This document shows, one piece after another, positions 1 to 10,546 of a stretch of 64,000 bases of DNA. The stretch lies in assembly GCF_900114825.1 (NCBI RefSeq), contig NZ_FOUI01000002.1, positions 310,001 to 374,000 on the forward strand. Direction: 5' to 3'. The notes below the pieces were generated by a model. It saw nothing but the letters and a program-made list of their open reading frames with translations. It was not told where the DNA came from and ran no database searches. Origin of the DNA: Halopseudomonas yangmingensis (GTDB taxonomy: Bacteria > Pseudomonadota > Gammaproteobacteria > Pseudomonadales > Pseudomonadaceae). A program made the position numbers and the translations under genes. Every line of letters starts with the position of its first letter. The stretch's first letter is position 1.

Positions 1-2146
1 TTTCAACACTTGTATCCTTACGGAACGCTCTGCCAACAATCGGCAAATCACCCAGGAAGGGAACTTTTTGCTGACCCTTGCGATTCTGGCTGGCAAATAC
101 GCCACCAATCACAATTGTTTCTCCATCCCCCACCAGAATCTGTGCACTCACTTCATTACGATCAATGGTTGGCGTACCCAAGACTGTTCTGCTGAAGTCA
201 GCTTCATCCTTGGTAATAACCACATCCATTATCACCTGATTGTCCGGCGTAATTTGTGGCGTCACTTCCAGAGACAAAACCGCCTCTACGAAAGTTACCG
301 AAGTCGCACCACTGGAACTGGATTCCTGGTAGGGAATATCCTTACCTTTCAGGATACGGGCAGTTTCCTTGTCCGAGGTCACCACCTTGGGCTGAGAGAT
401 AATCTCGCCGTGGCCAGTGCTTTCCATGGCAGAGAGCTGAAGATCCAGAATCGCATTATTGGTGATAAAACCGATGCCGATGCCCGAGGTGGCATTCAAG
501 ACGCCCAGATCAACAAAGGGAGTATTGAAAGGAACCTCTGGAATACCGATAAACCCGGCGGTTGTTCTTGAAACTTCACGAGAATCACCAGTCACAGGAT
601 CAGTTACAGTAATCGGGTTTGGATCTTCAACAACTCCCATGTTTCCATCTTTGCCATAAGCATTAAAACGCTGCCCCAGATTGACATTACCGCCCCAACG
701 CACACCAAGCTCCTTGTCAAAGCCAACGCTGGCTTCAACAATCCGCGCCTCGATCATCACCTGACGAACCGGAATATCCAGTTGCGTGACAATGCGGCGA
801 AGCTCATCCAGCTTGTCCTGCGTTTCCATTGCGATAATGCTGTTGGTGCGCTCATCCACAGTAATGGACCCACGCTGCGCCTGCCCCTCAGCTGCGACCA
901 CTGACTGGAACAGCTTGGCGATATCCACCGCCTTGGCATAGTTGACCTGAATCAGTTCGCGGCGCAGCGGTGCCAGTTCGGCAATCTGCTTCTGCGATTC
1001 AAGCTCCTGACGCTCACGGGCAGCGATCTCAGCCGCCGGAGCAACCAGCAGCACATTGCCAACCTGCCGTTTGTCCAGACCCTTGGTTTTCAGAACCAGA
1101 TCCAGCGCCTGATCCCAAGGCACGTTCTGCAGACGCAAGGTAATACTGCCCTCAACGGTGTCACTGGCCACCAGATTCAGATCAGTGAAGTCTGCAATCA
1201 GCTGCAGCACCGAACGAACTTCAATCTCCTGGAAGTTCAGTGATAGCTTTTCACCTGTATAGGCGAAGGCATCGGCACGACGCTGCTCGACCTCGACCCG
1301 ACTGAGCGGCTTGAAGCTCACAGTCAGGCGGTTGTCCGTCTGATACACCAGGTGCTCGTAGAAACCGCTGGGTTCGATATTGATCACGCTATCCTTGCCG
1401 CTGGTGCTGGCATTGATAAAGTTGACAGGAGTGGCGAAGTCCTTCACATCCAGTCGAACACGAAGCTCATCAGGTAGCTGGGTATCGGCCAATACAAGCC
1501 TTACACGCCCGCCCTGCTCCTGAACATCCACCCGGATTGAGGGGTCGGAGAGATCGATGATTACATTACCTTCTCCCAGTTCGCCGCGCTGGAAGTCCAG
1601 ACTACTTACCGCGCGACCTGTAACTGCACGCGCAGCAACGGCAGGCTGCTCAGAATCACGCCAGTTACCTGCCGTAACGGCTGGCGGGGCAACCGGAGCG
1701 GCAGCGGTTTGCTGTGGATAGCCGGGTGCCGATGCAGCACCGACCATCACATAGAGGTTATTGCCTTCGGCACGAGTGGTGTAGGGCACCAGATTGGTCA
1801 GATTGACGATCAACCGGGTACGCTCATTCGCTTCGACGATAGTAAGGCTTCGGGCATTACCCAAACCCAGCTCCCGGTTGCGCGTTCCAAGCTGATTGGA
1901 CACACCGGGAAGATCCAGCGCAATTCGCGCCGGCTGCTCAATGGTGTAGCCTCGCGGCACATCCACAACCGGCTCGTCAAAGGTGAGCTTCAGCTCGACC
2001 CGATCACCCGGCAGGGAAGATACATCGAGGTTTTTCAGGTTGGCCGCCAAGGCCATCGGGCTCAGCAGCGCGATTACTGCTGCAAGGGTAAACTTCCTGG
2101 TCAGAGGCATCTGAGTGCGTTCCACGCGTGACTGTTTGCAGTTCAT
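1..2146 (-). CDS. pilQ: Type IV pilus secretin PilQ (3' end outside window)
   Basis: Outer-membrane secretin through which the type IV pilus fibre leaves the cell. The first 715 residues are present; the C-terminus continues past the left edge, probably by only a few dozen residues given the usual family length. Start ATG has a GGGAGAG ribosome site about 7 nt upstream. A signal peptide ends at PMALA. Two AMIN-type domains (about residues 35-260) are followed by a secretin/TonB short domain (STN), an N-domain and the secretin core, which includes the VPFLGDLPIVGRAF motif near the edge. It is the last gene of the pilMNOPQ operon, 21 nt after pilP. Identity is very secure from motifs and operon position. 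Confidence 0.97.
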   Translation of the reverse strand, partial: MNCKQSRVERTQMPLTRKFTLAAVIALLSPMALAANLKNLDVSSLPGDRVELKLTFDEPVVDVPRGYTIEQPARIALDLPGVSNQLGTRNRELGLGNARSLTIVEANERTRLIVNLTNLVPYTTRAEGNNLYVMVGAASAPGYPQQTAAAPVAPPAVTAGNWRDSEQPAVAARAVTGRAVSSLDFQRGELGEGNVIIDLSDPSIRVDVQEQGGRVRLVLADTQLPDELRVRLDVKDFATPVNFINASTSGKDSVINIEPSGFYEHLVYQTDNRLTVSFKPLSRVEVEQRRADAFAYTGEKLSLNFQEIEVRSVLQLIADFTDLNLVASDTVEGSITLRLQNVPWDQALDLVLKTKGLDKRQVGNVLLVAPAAEIAARERQELESQKQIAELAPLRRELIQVNYAKAVDIAKLFQSVVAAEGQAQRGSITVDERTNSIIAMETQDKLDELRRIVTQLDIPVRQVMIEARIVEASVGFDKELGVRWGGNVNLGQRFNAYGKDGNMGVVEDPNPITVTDPVTGDSREVSRTTAGFIGIPEVPFNTPFVDLGVLNATSGIGIGFITNNAILDLQLSAMESTGHGEIISQPKVVTSDKETARILKGKDIPYQESSSSGATSVTFVEAVLSLEVTPQITPDNQVIMDVVITKDEADFSRTVLGTPTIDRNEVSAQILVGDGETIVIGGVFASQNRKGQQKVPFLGDLPIVGRAFRKDTSVE

Positions 2147-2167
2147 TTTGTTCTCTCCCTGGTTGAT

Positions 2168-2698
2168 TTATCCGCGCTCAGACAAGCTGAGAGTCCGCGG
2201 GCGCTCTAACCAACCGCCTTCACCATCCGGGACTATTTCCACGACTTCGATTGCATTTTCGTTGATGCCGATAATGCGCCCATGATTACGTCCGAGGTAA
2301 TCCCCGATTTTTACACGATGAACACTGCCGGCACCCCGAACCAGGCCCTGCATGCCGACAGCGTTACTCAATGTACCCACCATATCAAAGGTTTCGATGT
2401 TGAAGCCTTCAAGGAACTGACGCGTGCGGCTTTCATCCGGCTGAACATCGCGGGTGCCGCGCTGGCGTTGAGTGATATCGATCCGTACCGGCACCTGAAA
2501 CGGATTTCTCATGTCCGCCGCTGTGTAGGTAAAGGATTCATAAGGCTTGAAACGTGGCAGCGGCTCAATACTGCCAGCCGGGCGTGCGCGTGTTTCTTCC
2601 ATGAATGCCTGCAAGTCGCTGAAATCGCCTCCGCCACACCCCGTGAGCAACAGCATGGGCGTCAATGCAAGCGCGGCGAACTGATTGCGTGCTGCCAT
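2168..2698 (-). CDS. pilP: Type IV pilus inner-membrane lipoprotein PilP
   Basis: Lipoprotein that links the PilM/N/O inner-membrane platform to the PilQ secretin. The lipobox LLTGC places the acylated cysteine at residue 21, followed by a Gly-rich linker, a proline-rich stretch and a C-terminal beta domain (KIGDYLGRNHGRI). I chose ATG 2698 because it overlaps the pilO stop in a TGATG arrangement and has AGGAGG 7 nt upstream. A GTG one codon earlier is possible but sits too close to that site. The length of 176 residues is normal for the family. Confidence 0.96.
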   Translation of the reverse strand: MAARNQFAALALTPMLLLTGCGGGDFSDLQAFMEETRARPAGSIEPLPRFKPYESFTYTAADMRNPFQVPVRIDITQRQRGTRDVQPDESRTRQFLEGFNIETFDMVGTLSNAVGMQGLVRGAGSVHRVKIGDYLGRNHGRIIGINENAIEVVEIVPDGEGGWLERPRTLSLSERG

Positions 2699-3318
2699 CA
2701 CTGAGCCTCCTGTGCGTCACTGTAGCGGTAGGTTTTGGCCTGGATATTCATTTTCAAAGGAGCGGAACCGGCACTCCCGACCTGAATATCAAAGTCGTGC
2801 AGTGTCACAATCCTCGGCAATCCGGAGACGCCACTGACAAAGGTTGCCAGGTCATGATAATTGCCCTGAACCACAATATTGATTGGCAGCTCAATGTAGA
2901 ACTGCTGGGCTACTTCCTGACCCAACGTAATCGATTCGAACTCAAGCCCGCTGTTCAGACCGATCTGGGTGATATCCTCCAACAAACCGGGGACTTCGGT
3001 ATCGCTGGGCAGTTGACGCAACAAAGAACCGAAACGCTCCTCGATTTCTTCAAGCTGAGCCTTGTAGGCATCCAGGTTGGCCGCGCGGAACGACTTGCTG
3101 GAAAACTCGTTTCTCAGCGTCTGCTCTTGTGCCCGGGAGGTCTCGAGACCGGCCTGCAGATCCTTCAGATGGAACTGGTAACCCAGACCAAGAAGGGCAA
3201 TCAGCACCACCGCAAGCACGATGACCTTGAGTGCGCCAGGCCAGGATCCAATATTGTTGAAGTCAAGATCGTTTATATCGATCTTCTTCAGGCTTTCCAG
3301 TGATTTGGCAAGACTCAT
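2698..3318 (-). CDS. pilO: Type IV pilus alignment protein PilO
   Basis: Bitopic inner-membrane protein that dimerises with PilN in the periplasm and sets the spacing of the pilus alignment complex. A short cytoplasmic N-terminus is followed by one hydrophobic helix (about residues 30-48), a coiled coil (about 50-110) and a ferredoxin-like periplasmic domain. Its start overlaps the pilN stop by 4 nt (ATGA) and its stop overlaps the pilP start, which implies translational coupling. The 206 residues match the family. Confidence 0.96.
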   Translation of the reverse strand: MSLAKSLESLKKIDINDLDFNNIGSWPGALKVIVLAVVLIALLGLGYQFHLKDLQAGLETSRAQEQTLRNEFSSKSFRAANLDAYKAQLEEIEERFGSLLRQLPSDTEVPGLLEDITQIGLNSGLEFESITLGQEVAQQFYIELPINIVVQGNYHDLATFVSGVSGLPRIVTLHDFDIQVGSAGSAPLKMNIQAKTYRYSDAQEAQ

Positions 3319-3889
3319 CGCGCGTCTCCCTCTGCATCCTGCGACTGGGGTGCGGTTTGTTGCACTGTCAGCTCAAACACATTGGCCTGATCCAGCTGAC
3401 CGGAAGTAACAGCTCTTACAGCAGTGAGGTTCGGCGATGCCAGCCACTCGGAAGCATCCAGCTGTCGCATCAGGCTTGACACCCTGCTATTGGACTCAGC
3501 TGCCCCCTTGATTGCAACCGTCTTGCCTTTCATGCCCAGTGTGGTGAAGTGCACACCATCCGGCAGCGTTCGGACCATCTCGTCAAACACCCGCACAATG
3601 ATGGGACGGTTACCCTGAAGATCCTGAATGATCTTCATACGGTCAAGCATCTGGTTACGCCGGGCCTGCAACTGTTCAATCTCGCGAATGCGGCTATCCA
3701 GCAACTGGATTTCCTTGCGCAGCAACTCGTTGCGGGCGTTCTGGTGATCAATCTGGGCGTTCAGCTGGCGGTCTGCCAGAAATACCAGCGCACACCCCAG
3801 CACCAGAACCAACACCAGCGTGGTAAGAAACTCTTTCTTGCGCTCTTCCCGGAGCTGCTCGCGCCAGGGCAACAGGTTAATCCGTGCCA

Positions 3890-3890
<1 letters not shown>
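3315..3890 (-). CDS. pilN: Type IV pilus assembly protein PilN
   Basis: Inner-membrane partner of PilO. Its cytoplasmic N-terminal motif INLLPW binds the groove of PilM and is clearly present at residues 4-9. One membrane helix follows (about 23-42), then a periplasmic coiled coil and a globular domain. ATG 3890 is chosen because it forms a TGATG overlap with the pilM stop and puts the INLLPW motif at the very N-terminus, as in known PilN proteins. An upstream start in the same frame would add ten unconserved residues inside pilM. Confidence 0.96.
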
Positions 3891-4981
<1,091 letters not shown>

Positions 4982-5060
4982 TTACGGACGGTTTATGTTT
5001 TCCTGCATTAAATAACAGTCCAACGTCAAGCGCAAATGGCTTCTGCAAAAAAATTGCGCT

Positions 5061-5066
5061 TATAAT
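5061..5066 (+). promoter_or_regulatory. Candidate -10 element for ponA
   Basis: A perfect TATAAT lies in the pilM/ponA divergent gap. The most upstream in-frame ATG of ponA (5065) falls inside this hexamer, so a transcript starting here could not carry it; this supports the later start at 5140. No good -35 hexamer is visible at the expected spacing. Confidence 0.5.
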
Positions 5067-5139
5067 GCGTACTGTTAACCCTTTCTCACTTGGCAGCCTG
5101 TGCAGCCATCACTCGCAAACGGTAAAACGACCTACTTCC

Positions 5140-7542
5140 ATGCTGCGTTTTCTGAGTTTTCTTATCTGGTCAGCGGCCGCCCTGATCACCGCACCGATAC
5201 TGGCTCTATCGGCCACGGCGCTCTATCTCGGGCATTCCCTGCCGGATGTCGAAACCCTGCGTGATGTTCAGCTGCAAACCCCTCTCAGAATGTATAGCAC
5301 AGATGGCAAGCTGATTGCCGAATTCGGTGAAATGCGCCGAATTCCCGTCTCTTTCGACGAGGTGCCAGCCGACTTCATCAATGCCCTGCTAGCCGCCGAG
5401 GATGACAATTTCCTCAATCATCATGGTGTAGACCCCAAAGGCCTGATAAGAGCAGCCACCGAGTTACTGCAATCCGGCCAGATCCAGACTGGCGGAAGCA
5501 CTATCACCATGCAGGTGGCCAAAAACTTCTTTCTTTCCAGTGAGAGGGTATTCTCACGCAAGCTCAATGAAATACTGCTCGCCTTGCAGATCGAGCGCAA
5601 TCTCGGCAAGCAGGAAATTTTCGAGCTTTACGTCAACAAGATCTATCTCGGCAACCGCGCCTACGGCATCGAGGCGGCCGCACAGATCTATTACGGCAAA
5701 ACTATCAGCGAGCTTGATCTGGCTGAGTTGGCGATGATAGCCGGTTTACCCAAGGCGCCTTCGCGCTTCAATCCGATCGCCAATCCGCAGCGCGCACAAA
5801 TTCGCAGGGACTGGATCCTGCAGCGGATGCTCAGCCTGGGTCATATTTCCGAGGAGCGCTATCTGCAAGCAATCGCGGCCCCCATCAGCGCCCGCATCCA
5901 TCGCAGCAGCACCGAGCTTGATGCGCCCTATGCTGCTGAAATGGCCCGACTGGATATGCTCGAGCGCTATGGCGAGCGCGCCTACACAGACGGCTTCGAC
6001 GTTTATCTGACCATTGACTCACAACTGCAACAGGCAGCCGATAGCGCCTTGCGTGAAGGACTGATCGAGTATGACCGTCGCCACGGATATCGCGGAGCGG
6101 AAGCCAATCATGCCGACCTGCCGTCAGACCAGTGGGCTCGCTTGCTGGCGCGCACACAGATAATTGGCGATCAGCAGCCTGCGCTGGTTATCGCAGTTGA
6201 CGACAAGGGCGCCGACGTCATGTTGCGCGACAACGTGACGGATCGTATTGAATGGCCACAAATGCGCTGGGCCAGAGCCTATCGGAACGCCAACAGCATG
6301 GGACCGGTACCACGCAACCCGTCCGAGGTGCTCAACGCTGGCGATCTGATAAGAGTGCGCTCAAACACAGACGGGGCGCTTGAGCTGTCGCAGATCCCGA
6401 CAGCCCAGAGCGCCCTGGTAGCTCTCTCGCCGCAAGACGGCAGCATCCAGGCCTTGTCCGGTGGCTTTTCCTTCCTGCAAAGCAATTACAACCGGGTAAC
6501 CCAGGCAAGGCGCCAGCCCGGCTCAAGCTTCAAGCCATTTCTCTACGCGGCCGCCCTGGATGCCGGCTACACACCGGCCAGTCTGGTTAATGACGCCCCG
6601 CTGGTCTATGTCGACGAATATCTGGCAACCGAATGGCGGCCACGCAACTCCGGCGGCGACTTCCTTGGCCCTATCAGATTGCGCGAAGCACTGTATCGCT
6701 CGCGCAACCTGGTATCCATCCGACTGATGCAAGATCTGGGCGTCGACCAATCCCTGAGCTACATCGAACGTTTCGGCTTCAGTCGCCGCGAACTGCCGCG
6801 CAATCTCTCAGCCTCACTGGGCACCCCTGAGCTCACCCCTTTGCAAATTGCCCGGGGTTACGCCGTCATTGCCAATGGTGGATATAACGTTGAGCCGTGG
6901 CTGGTTGAGCGCATCACTGACCGCCATGGCAACCTGCTGTTCGTGGCAGTCCCGCCTGTAACACCTGACGCGCAACAGCAACATGAGCAGCGCCTGCTGA
7001 CCCTCAAGGACAAACTGCCTGACTCCCTCCTGCCGCCACAGCCTGTTGCGGCAGACCGGGTTGTTGATCCGCGCACTACCTATCAATTGACCAGCATGCT
7101 CAAGGATGTAATTACCCGCGGCACGGCCACGCGAGCACGCGCCCTGCAACGAGGCGACCTGGCAGGCAAGACCGGCACCACCAACGAGCAGAAAGACGCC
7201 TGGTTTGCCGGTTACAACGGTGACTTCTCCACCACAGTCTGGGTCGGCTTCGATCAGCCGGATACGCTCGGAAGACGCGAATTTGGCGGCACCGCCGCTC
7301 TGCCGATCTGGATGCGTTTTATGGAGGTGGCGCTGGATGGCAAACCTGAACACAGCCAGCCGATGCCGCCCGGGCTGATCAATGTACGCATTGATCCGTT
7401 GACCGGTCGTGCCGCCCGTCCCGGCAGTCGTGACGGTATTCTTGAAGTGTTCAAGGAAGAGGATGCGCCGCCGCCCTGGAGTGAACTGGAATCTGGCGGC
7501 TATCTGATCGACGATGCCATCACCCCGCTGGAGCTGTTCTAG
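5140..7542 (+). CDS. ponA: Penicillin-binding protein 1A (class A PBP)
   Basis: Bifunctional peptidoglycan synthase (mrcA/ponA): glycosyltransferase family 51 plus transpeptidase, anchored by one N-terminal membrane helix. Numbered from ATG 5140 (800 aa), the glycosyltransferase catalytic Glu is residue 87 (AAEDDNF), followed by GGSTITMQVAKN. An OB-like insert lies around 290-400. The transpeptidase has SSFK at Ser462, an SRN motif and KTGT at Lys677. The start is chosen by homology to PBP1A N-termini and by the -10 argument at 5061; no strong ribosome site is seen before it. In pseudomonads ponA sits divergent from pilM, as here. Its stop shares CTAG with the convergent LysR gene. Confidence 0.96.
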   Translation: MLRFLSFLIWSAAALITAPILALSATALYLGHSLPDVETLRDVQLQTPLRMYSTDGKLIAEFGEMRRIPVSFDEVPADFINALLAAEDDNFLNHHGVDPKGLIRAATELLQSGQIQTGGSTITMQVAKNFFLSSERVFSRKLNEILLALQIERNLGKQEIFELYVNKIYLGNRAYGIEAAAQIYYGKTISELDLAELAMIAGLPKAPSRFNPIANPQRAQIRRDWILQRMLSLGHISEERYLQAIAAPISARIHRSSTELDAPYAAEMARLDMLERYGERAYTDGFDVYLTIDSQLQQAADSALREGLIEYDRRHGYRGAEANHADLPSDQWARLLARTQIIGDQQPALVIAVDDKGADVMLRDNVTDRIEWPQMRWARAYRNANSMGPVPRNPSEVLNAGDLIRVRSNTDGALELSQIPTAQSALVALSPQDGSIQALSGGFSFLQSNYNRVTQARRQPGSSFKPFLYAAALDAGYTPASLVNDAPLVYVDEYLATEWRPRNSGGDFLGPIRLREALYRSRNLVSIRLMQDLGVDQSLSYIERFGFSRRELPRNLSASLGTPELTPLQIARGYAVIANGGYNVEPWLVERITDRHGNLLFVAVPPVTPDAQQQHEQRLLTLKDKLPDSLLPPQPVAADRVVDPRTTYQLTSMLKDVITRGTATRARALQRGDLAGKTGTTNEQKDAWFAGYNGDFSTTVWVGFDQPDTLGRREFGGTAALPIWMRFMEVALDGKPEHSQPMPPGLINVRIDPLTGRAARPGSRDGILEVFKEEDAPPPWSELESGGYLIDDAITPLELF

Positions 7543-8459
7543 CCCCTGTCACCCGCCAGCAGCAATAGCTGCTGGCGCAGCCACAGGTTGCAGGCGTCCT
7601 GCTCCATGTCCTCATGCCAATACAGATTCAATCCCACTGGCGGCAAGGGTAACGGCAAGGGCAGAATCCGGTTGCCATTGCCGCGGTTGAGCAACTCGGC
7701 ATGCCGGCGAGCCATGGTCAGCAGCAGGTCGCTGTTGGCGGCAATCAGACAGGCCGCATGGTAGTTCTGACAGCGCTGCCGAACGCTGCGCGCCAGCCCC
7801 AAATGACTCAGCGCCAGATCTTCGAAACTCAGACCACGCCGCCAGGAGGCCACTGCGACATGCCCCGCGGCCAGATAGGCTTGAGCATCCAACTCTCCGA
7901 CAAAGCCCGGGCCGGCGACCACGCACAGGGGCTCACTAAGCAATTGCACCTGACGCAAGGCTGCCTCGACCGGACGGGCGATCTCGATAGCCATATCGAT
8001 CTGCCCGGCGGCCATCGCCAGTGGCAGCTCGCGCCAACGCACACTGGAAGTCCGGACCCGCAGCCCAGGAGCCGCCTGCGACAGCTGCTGCAACAACCCG
8101 GGCAACAGCGTTGGCTCCAGCTGCTCCGGCATGTTCAGGGTGACCAGCCGGGTATCGGTGGCCGGATCAAAGCGCCCGAGCCGTGCCAGGCTTTGCTGCA
8201 ACCCGGCCAGACTGTCGAAGATGCCCGGCGCCAGCCGCTGCGCCATCGCCGTTGGGGCCACACCCCGTCCCTGCCGGACAAACAGAGGATCGGCAAACTG
8301 CTCGCGCAGGCGAGCCAGCGCATGGCTGACCGCCGATTGACTGACATGCAATACCGCCGCCGCACGGGTCAGATTGCGCTCGCGATAGATCACCTCAAAC
8401 ACCCGAAACAGATTCAGATCCATCCGCCCCAGTGATGGCGCACCATGTCTTTCAGTCAT
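7539..8459 (-). CDS. LysR-family transcriptional regulator
   Basis: DNA-binding regulator with an N-terminal winged helix-turn-helix (LTRAAAVLHVSQSAVSHALARLRE, abridged: residues about 30-55) and a C-terminal substrate-binding effector domain. It is divergent from an acyl-CoA synthetase and acyl-CoA carboxylase pair, so it probably controls them; dyad sites at 8527-8561 support this. The start is uncertain: ATG 8459 gives 306 aa, while ATG 8423 gives MDLNLFRVF, the usual LysR N-terminus, with a GGGGCGG just before it. Its end overlaps the ponA end by 4 nt, convergently. The effector is unknown. Confidence 0.9.
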   Translation of the reverse strand: MTERHGAPSLGRMDLNLFRVFEVIYRERNLTRAAAVLHVSQSAVSHALARLREQFADPLFVRQGRGVAPTAMAQRLAPGIFDSLAGLQQSLARLGRFDPATDTRLVTLNMPEQLEPTLLPGLLQQLSQAAPGLRVRTSSVRWRELPLAMAAGQIDMAIEIARPVEAALRQVQLLSEPLCVVAGPGFVGELDAQAYLAAGHVAVASWRRGLSFEDLALSHLGLARSVRQRCQNYHAACLIAANSDLLLTMARRHAELLNRGNGNRILPLPLPLPPVGLNLYWHEDMEQDACNLWLRQQLLLLAGDRG

Positions 8460-8526
8460 ACATTGTTCACTACGAATAAATTTGAGCCTGTTCCAAGCGA
8501 GGAATATCGGTCATTACTGCAAAATA

Positions 8527-8561
8527 ATGAATGAAATTCATGCTTTATGATGAAGAATCAT
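8527..8561. promoter_or_regulatory. Two LysR-type T-N11-A dyads
   Basis: Dyad 1 is ATGAAT-gaa-ATTCAT (8527-8541); dyad 2 is ATGAT-gaaga-ATCAT (8547-8561). Each contains a T-N11-A core, the general LysR-type site. Their centres are 20 bp apart, close to two helical turns, so they lie on one face of the DNA. A weaker ATTA-N8-TAAT is at 8513-8528. They sit between the regulator and the gene it probably controls. Confidence 0.5.
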
Positions 8562-8633
8562 CGCTTCACCGTCCACTGACAGACGTCCTAAGCTGCATGG
8601 ATTGACAACAAGACAAGAACAGCGGAGCACCAC

Positions 8634-10325
8634 ATGCAGCTACAGGACTATCTTGCACGGCTCAGCCAATTGCAGCGGCAACACTGGCCCGCAGGCCATG
8701 CCAGCGAACCCGTGTATCCGCTCGGGCAGCGCCCCTTGACCGCCTACCTGCGCCACTGGGCAGACACCACCCCGCACAAGACCGCCATTGCCTTTTATGG
8801 CCACCAGACCAGCTTTGCCGAGCTGGATGAGCAGGCCGACCGCTTTGCTGCCCTGCTACTGGCCCAGGGTGTCAAGCCCGGCGACCGAGTCGCGGTGTAT
8901 ATGCCCAACTGCCCGCAGTTCCATATCGCCTTTTTCGGCATACTGCGGGCTGGTGCCATCCACTGCCCGGTGAGTCCGATGGCGGTAGGTCTCGAGCTCG
9001 AATATCAGTTGAAGGATTGTGGCGCCAGCGTAATGGTCTCCTTTGACCAGCTGCTGCCTGCGGTGCGTCAGGTACAGAGCAATACGGATCTGCGCCTGCT
9101 GATCAGCACCAGCCTGTCCGAACTTTGCCCCGCGCAGCCGCCGATTCAGGTGCCTGACCTGCTGTTGGCACCCAAGCTGCCGGTCACCGACAATCTGGAC
9201 CTGCTCAGCGAACTACCCAATTACAGCCCGCGCCGCGACCTGCACGAACCGGAGCTGGATACAATTGCCGCGCTCAACTACACCGGCGGCACCACCGGCC
9301 TGCCCAAGGGCTGCATCCATACCCACGGCGACATGCTCTATACCTGCGCCAGCTTTGTTCCCGCCGCACTGGGTCTGGACAGCGAGCGCGTCAGTCTGAA
9401 CTTCATGCCGGAGTTCTGGATTGCCGGGGAAAATGCTGGCCTGCTGTTCCCCGCCTTTACCGGCACCACACTGGTGCTGCTGGCGCGCTGGGATGCGCTG
9501 GCCTTTATGCAGGCGGTACAACATTACCAAGTCAAGCATACGGGGCTCCTGGTCGACAGCGCTGCTGAAATCCTCGACCACCCACGGGTTGGCGAATTCG
9601 ACTTCAGCTCCCTGCAGATCACCAGTTGCGTGTCCTTTATCAAGAAGCTGACTCCGGAATACCGTCGTCGCTGGCGTGAACTGACCGGCTGCACCCTGTT
9701 TGAAACCAGCTTTGGCATGACCGAAACCCATACCTGCGATACTTTCACTGCCGGCCTGCAGGACGACGACTTTGACCTCAAGTCTGCACCCACCTTTGTC
9801 GGTCTGCCGGTGCCGGGCACCGAGTTCAAGATCTGCAGTTTCGAGACCGGAGAACTGCTGCCGCTGGGCGAGGAAGGCGAGCTGTGCCTGCGCAGCCCCT
9901 CCCTGCTCAAGGGTTACTGGAACAAGCCTGAGGCCAGTGCTGACGCGCTCAAGGACGGCTGGCTGCATACCGGCGACAGCGGTGTGATTACCGAGCAGGG
10001 CTTTATCCGCTACCTGGGTCGGCGCAAGGAAATGCTCAAGGTCAATGGCATGAGCGTGTTCCCCAGCGAACTGGAAGCCCTGCTGGGCCAGCACCCGCAA
10101 CTGCTGGCCTCTGCGGTGATCGGTCGCCCGGACGAGAAAAAGGGCGAAATACCGGTGGCCTTTGTGGTGGCCAAACCCGGCAGCGGACTGGATGCCAACA
10201 GCCTGACCAACTGGTGCAAGGAGGCCATGGCGGTGTACAAGATTCCGGAGTTTCGCCTGGTCGAGTCATTGCCGATGACGGCAACCGGCAAGGTGAAAAA
10301 GAATGAACTGAAGGCCTTGCTGTGA
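8634..10325 (+). CDS. AMP-dependent acyl-CoA synthetase/ligase
   Basis: ANL-superfamily enzyme that activates a carboxylic acid with ATP and CoA through an acyl-AMP intermediate. The adenylation P-loop TGGTTGLPKG is near residues 216-225, the GMTET motif near 362, GWLHTGD near 442, and the C-terminal lysine motif TGKVKK near 548. The 563 residues are typical of medium/long-chain or aromatic acyl-CoA ligases. A GGAG site precedes the ATG. There is no signal peptide, so it is cytosolic. It is followed in the same direction by a fused acyl-CoA carboxylase that could use its product. The substrate cannot be deduced; a chain of medium or greater length is only an inference from the neighbour. Confidence 0.9.
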   Translation: MQLQDYLARLSQLQRQHWPAGHASEPVYPLGQRPLTAYLRHWADTTPHKTAIAFYGHQTSFAELDEQADRFAALLLAQGVKPGDRVAVYMPNCPQFHIAFFGILRAGAIHCPVSPMAVGLELEYQLKDCGASVMVSFDQLLPAVRQVQSNTDLRLLISTSLSELCPAQPPIQVPDLLLAPKLPVTDNLDLLSELPNYSPRRDLHEPELDTIAALNYTGGTTGLPKGCIHTHGDMLYTCASFVPAALGLDSERVSLNFMPEFWIAGENAGLLFPAFTGTTLVLLARWDALAFMQAVQHYQVKHTGLLVDSAAEILDHPRVGEFDFSSLQITSCVSFIKKLTPEYRRRWRELTGCTLFETSFGMTETHTCDTFTAGLQDDDFDLKSAPTFVGLPVPGTEFKICSFETGELLPLGEEGELCLRSPSLLKGYWNKPEASADALKDGWLHTGDSGVITEQGFIRYLGRRKEMLKVNGMSVFPSELEALLGQHPQLLASAVIGRPDEKKGEIPVAFVVAKPGSGLDANSLTNWCKEAMAVYKIPEFRLVESLPMTATGKVKKNELKALL

Positions 10326-10349
10326 TGCGCCACAACCTCCGTGCCAGCT

Positions 10350-10454
10350 AGCCCTTGGCGCCACCTGCTGTGGACACGCCGTAAACCCATCCCTGGGGGC
10401 TCGACTATGCCCGTCCAGGGCATAGACGGTCCACAGCAGGTGGCGCCAAGGGCT
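10350..10454. repeat. Large inverted-repeat element (26-bp perfect arms, inner hairpin)
   Basis: Arms at 10350-10375 and 10429-10454 are exact reverse complements over 26 bp, beginning AGCCCTTGGCGCCACC. The 53-bp centre holds a second stem-loop, TATGCCC-gtcca-GGGCATA (10406-10424), extended by CGAC/ACG-type partial pairing out to 10402-10428. The element fills the gap between the ligase and carboxylase genes. Its architecture resembles the repeated extragenic palindromes common in Pseudomonas genomes, but family membership is from memory. It may act as an RNA hairpin that attenuates or stabilises the mRNA. Confidence 0.85.
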
Positions 10455-10546
10455 GCATTATTGATCTGTGCCAGCAACACCATAAACCCAGTTGCGCTCT
10501 CAAGAATAACTACGCGCAACAAACAGAAGCCAGCAGGACAGGATTC

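Noticed and set aside
5089-5107. Sigma-54-like TGGCAG...TGCA sequence upstream of ponA
   Set aside because: Spacing between GG and GC is 8, not the 10 required.
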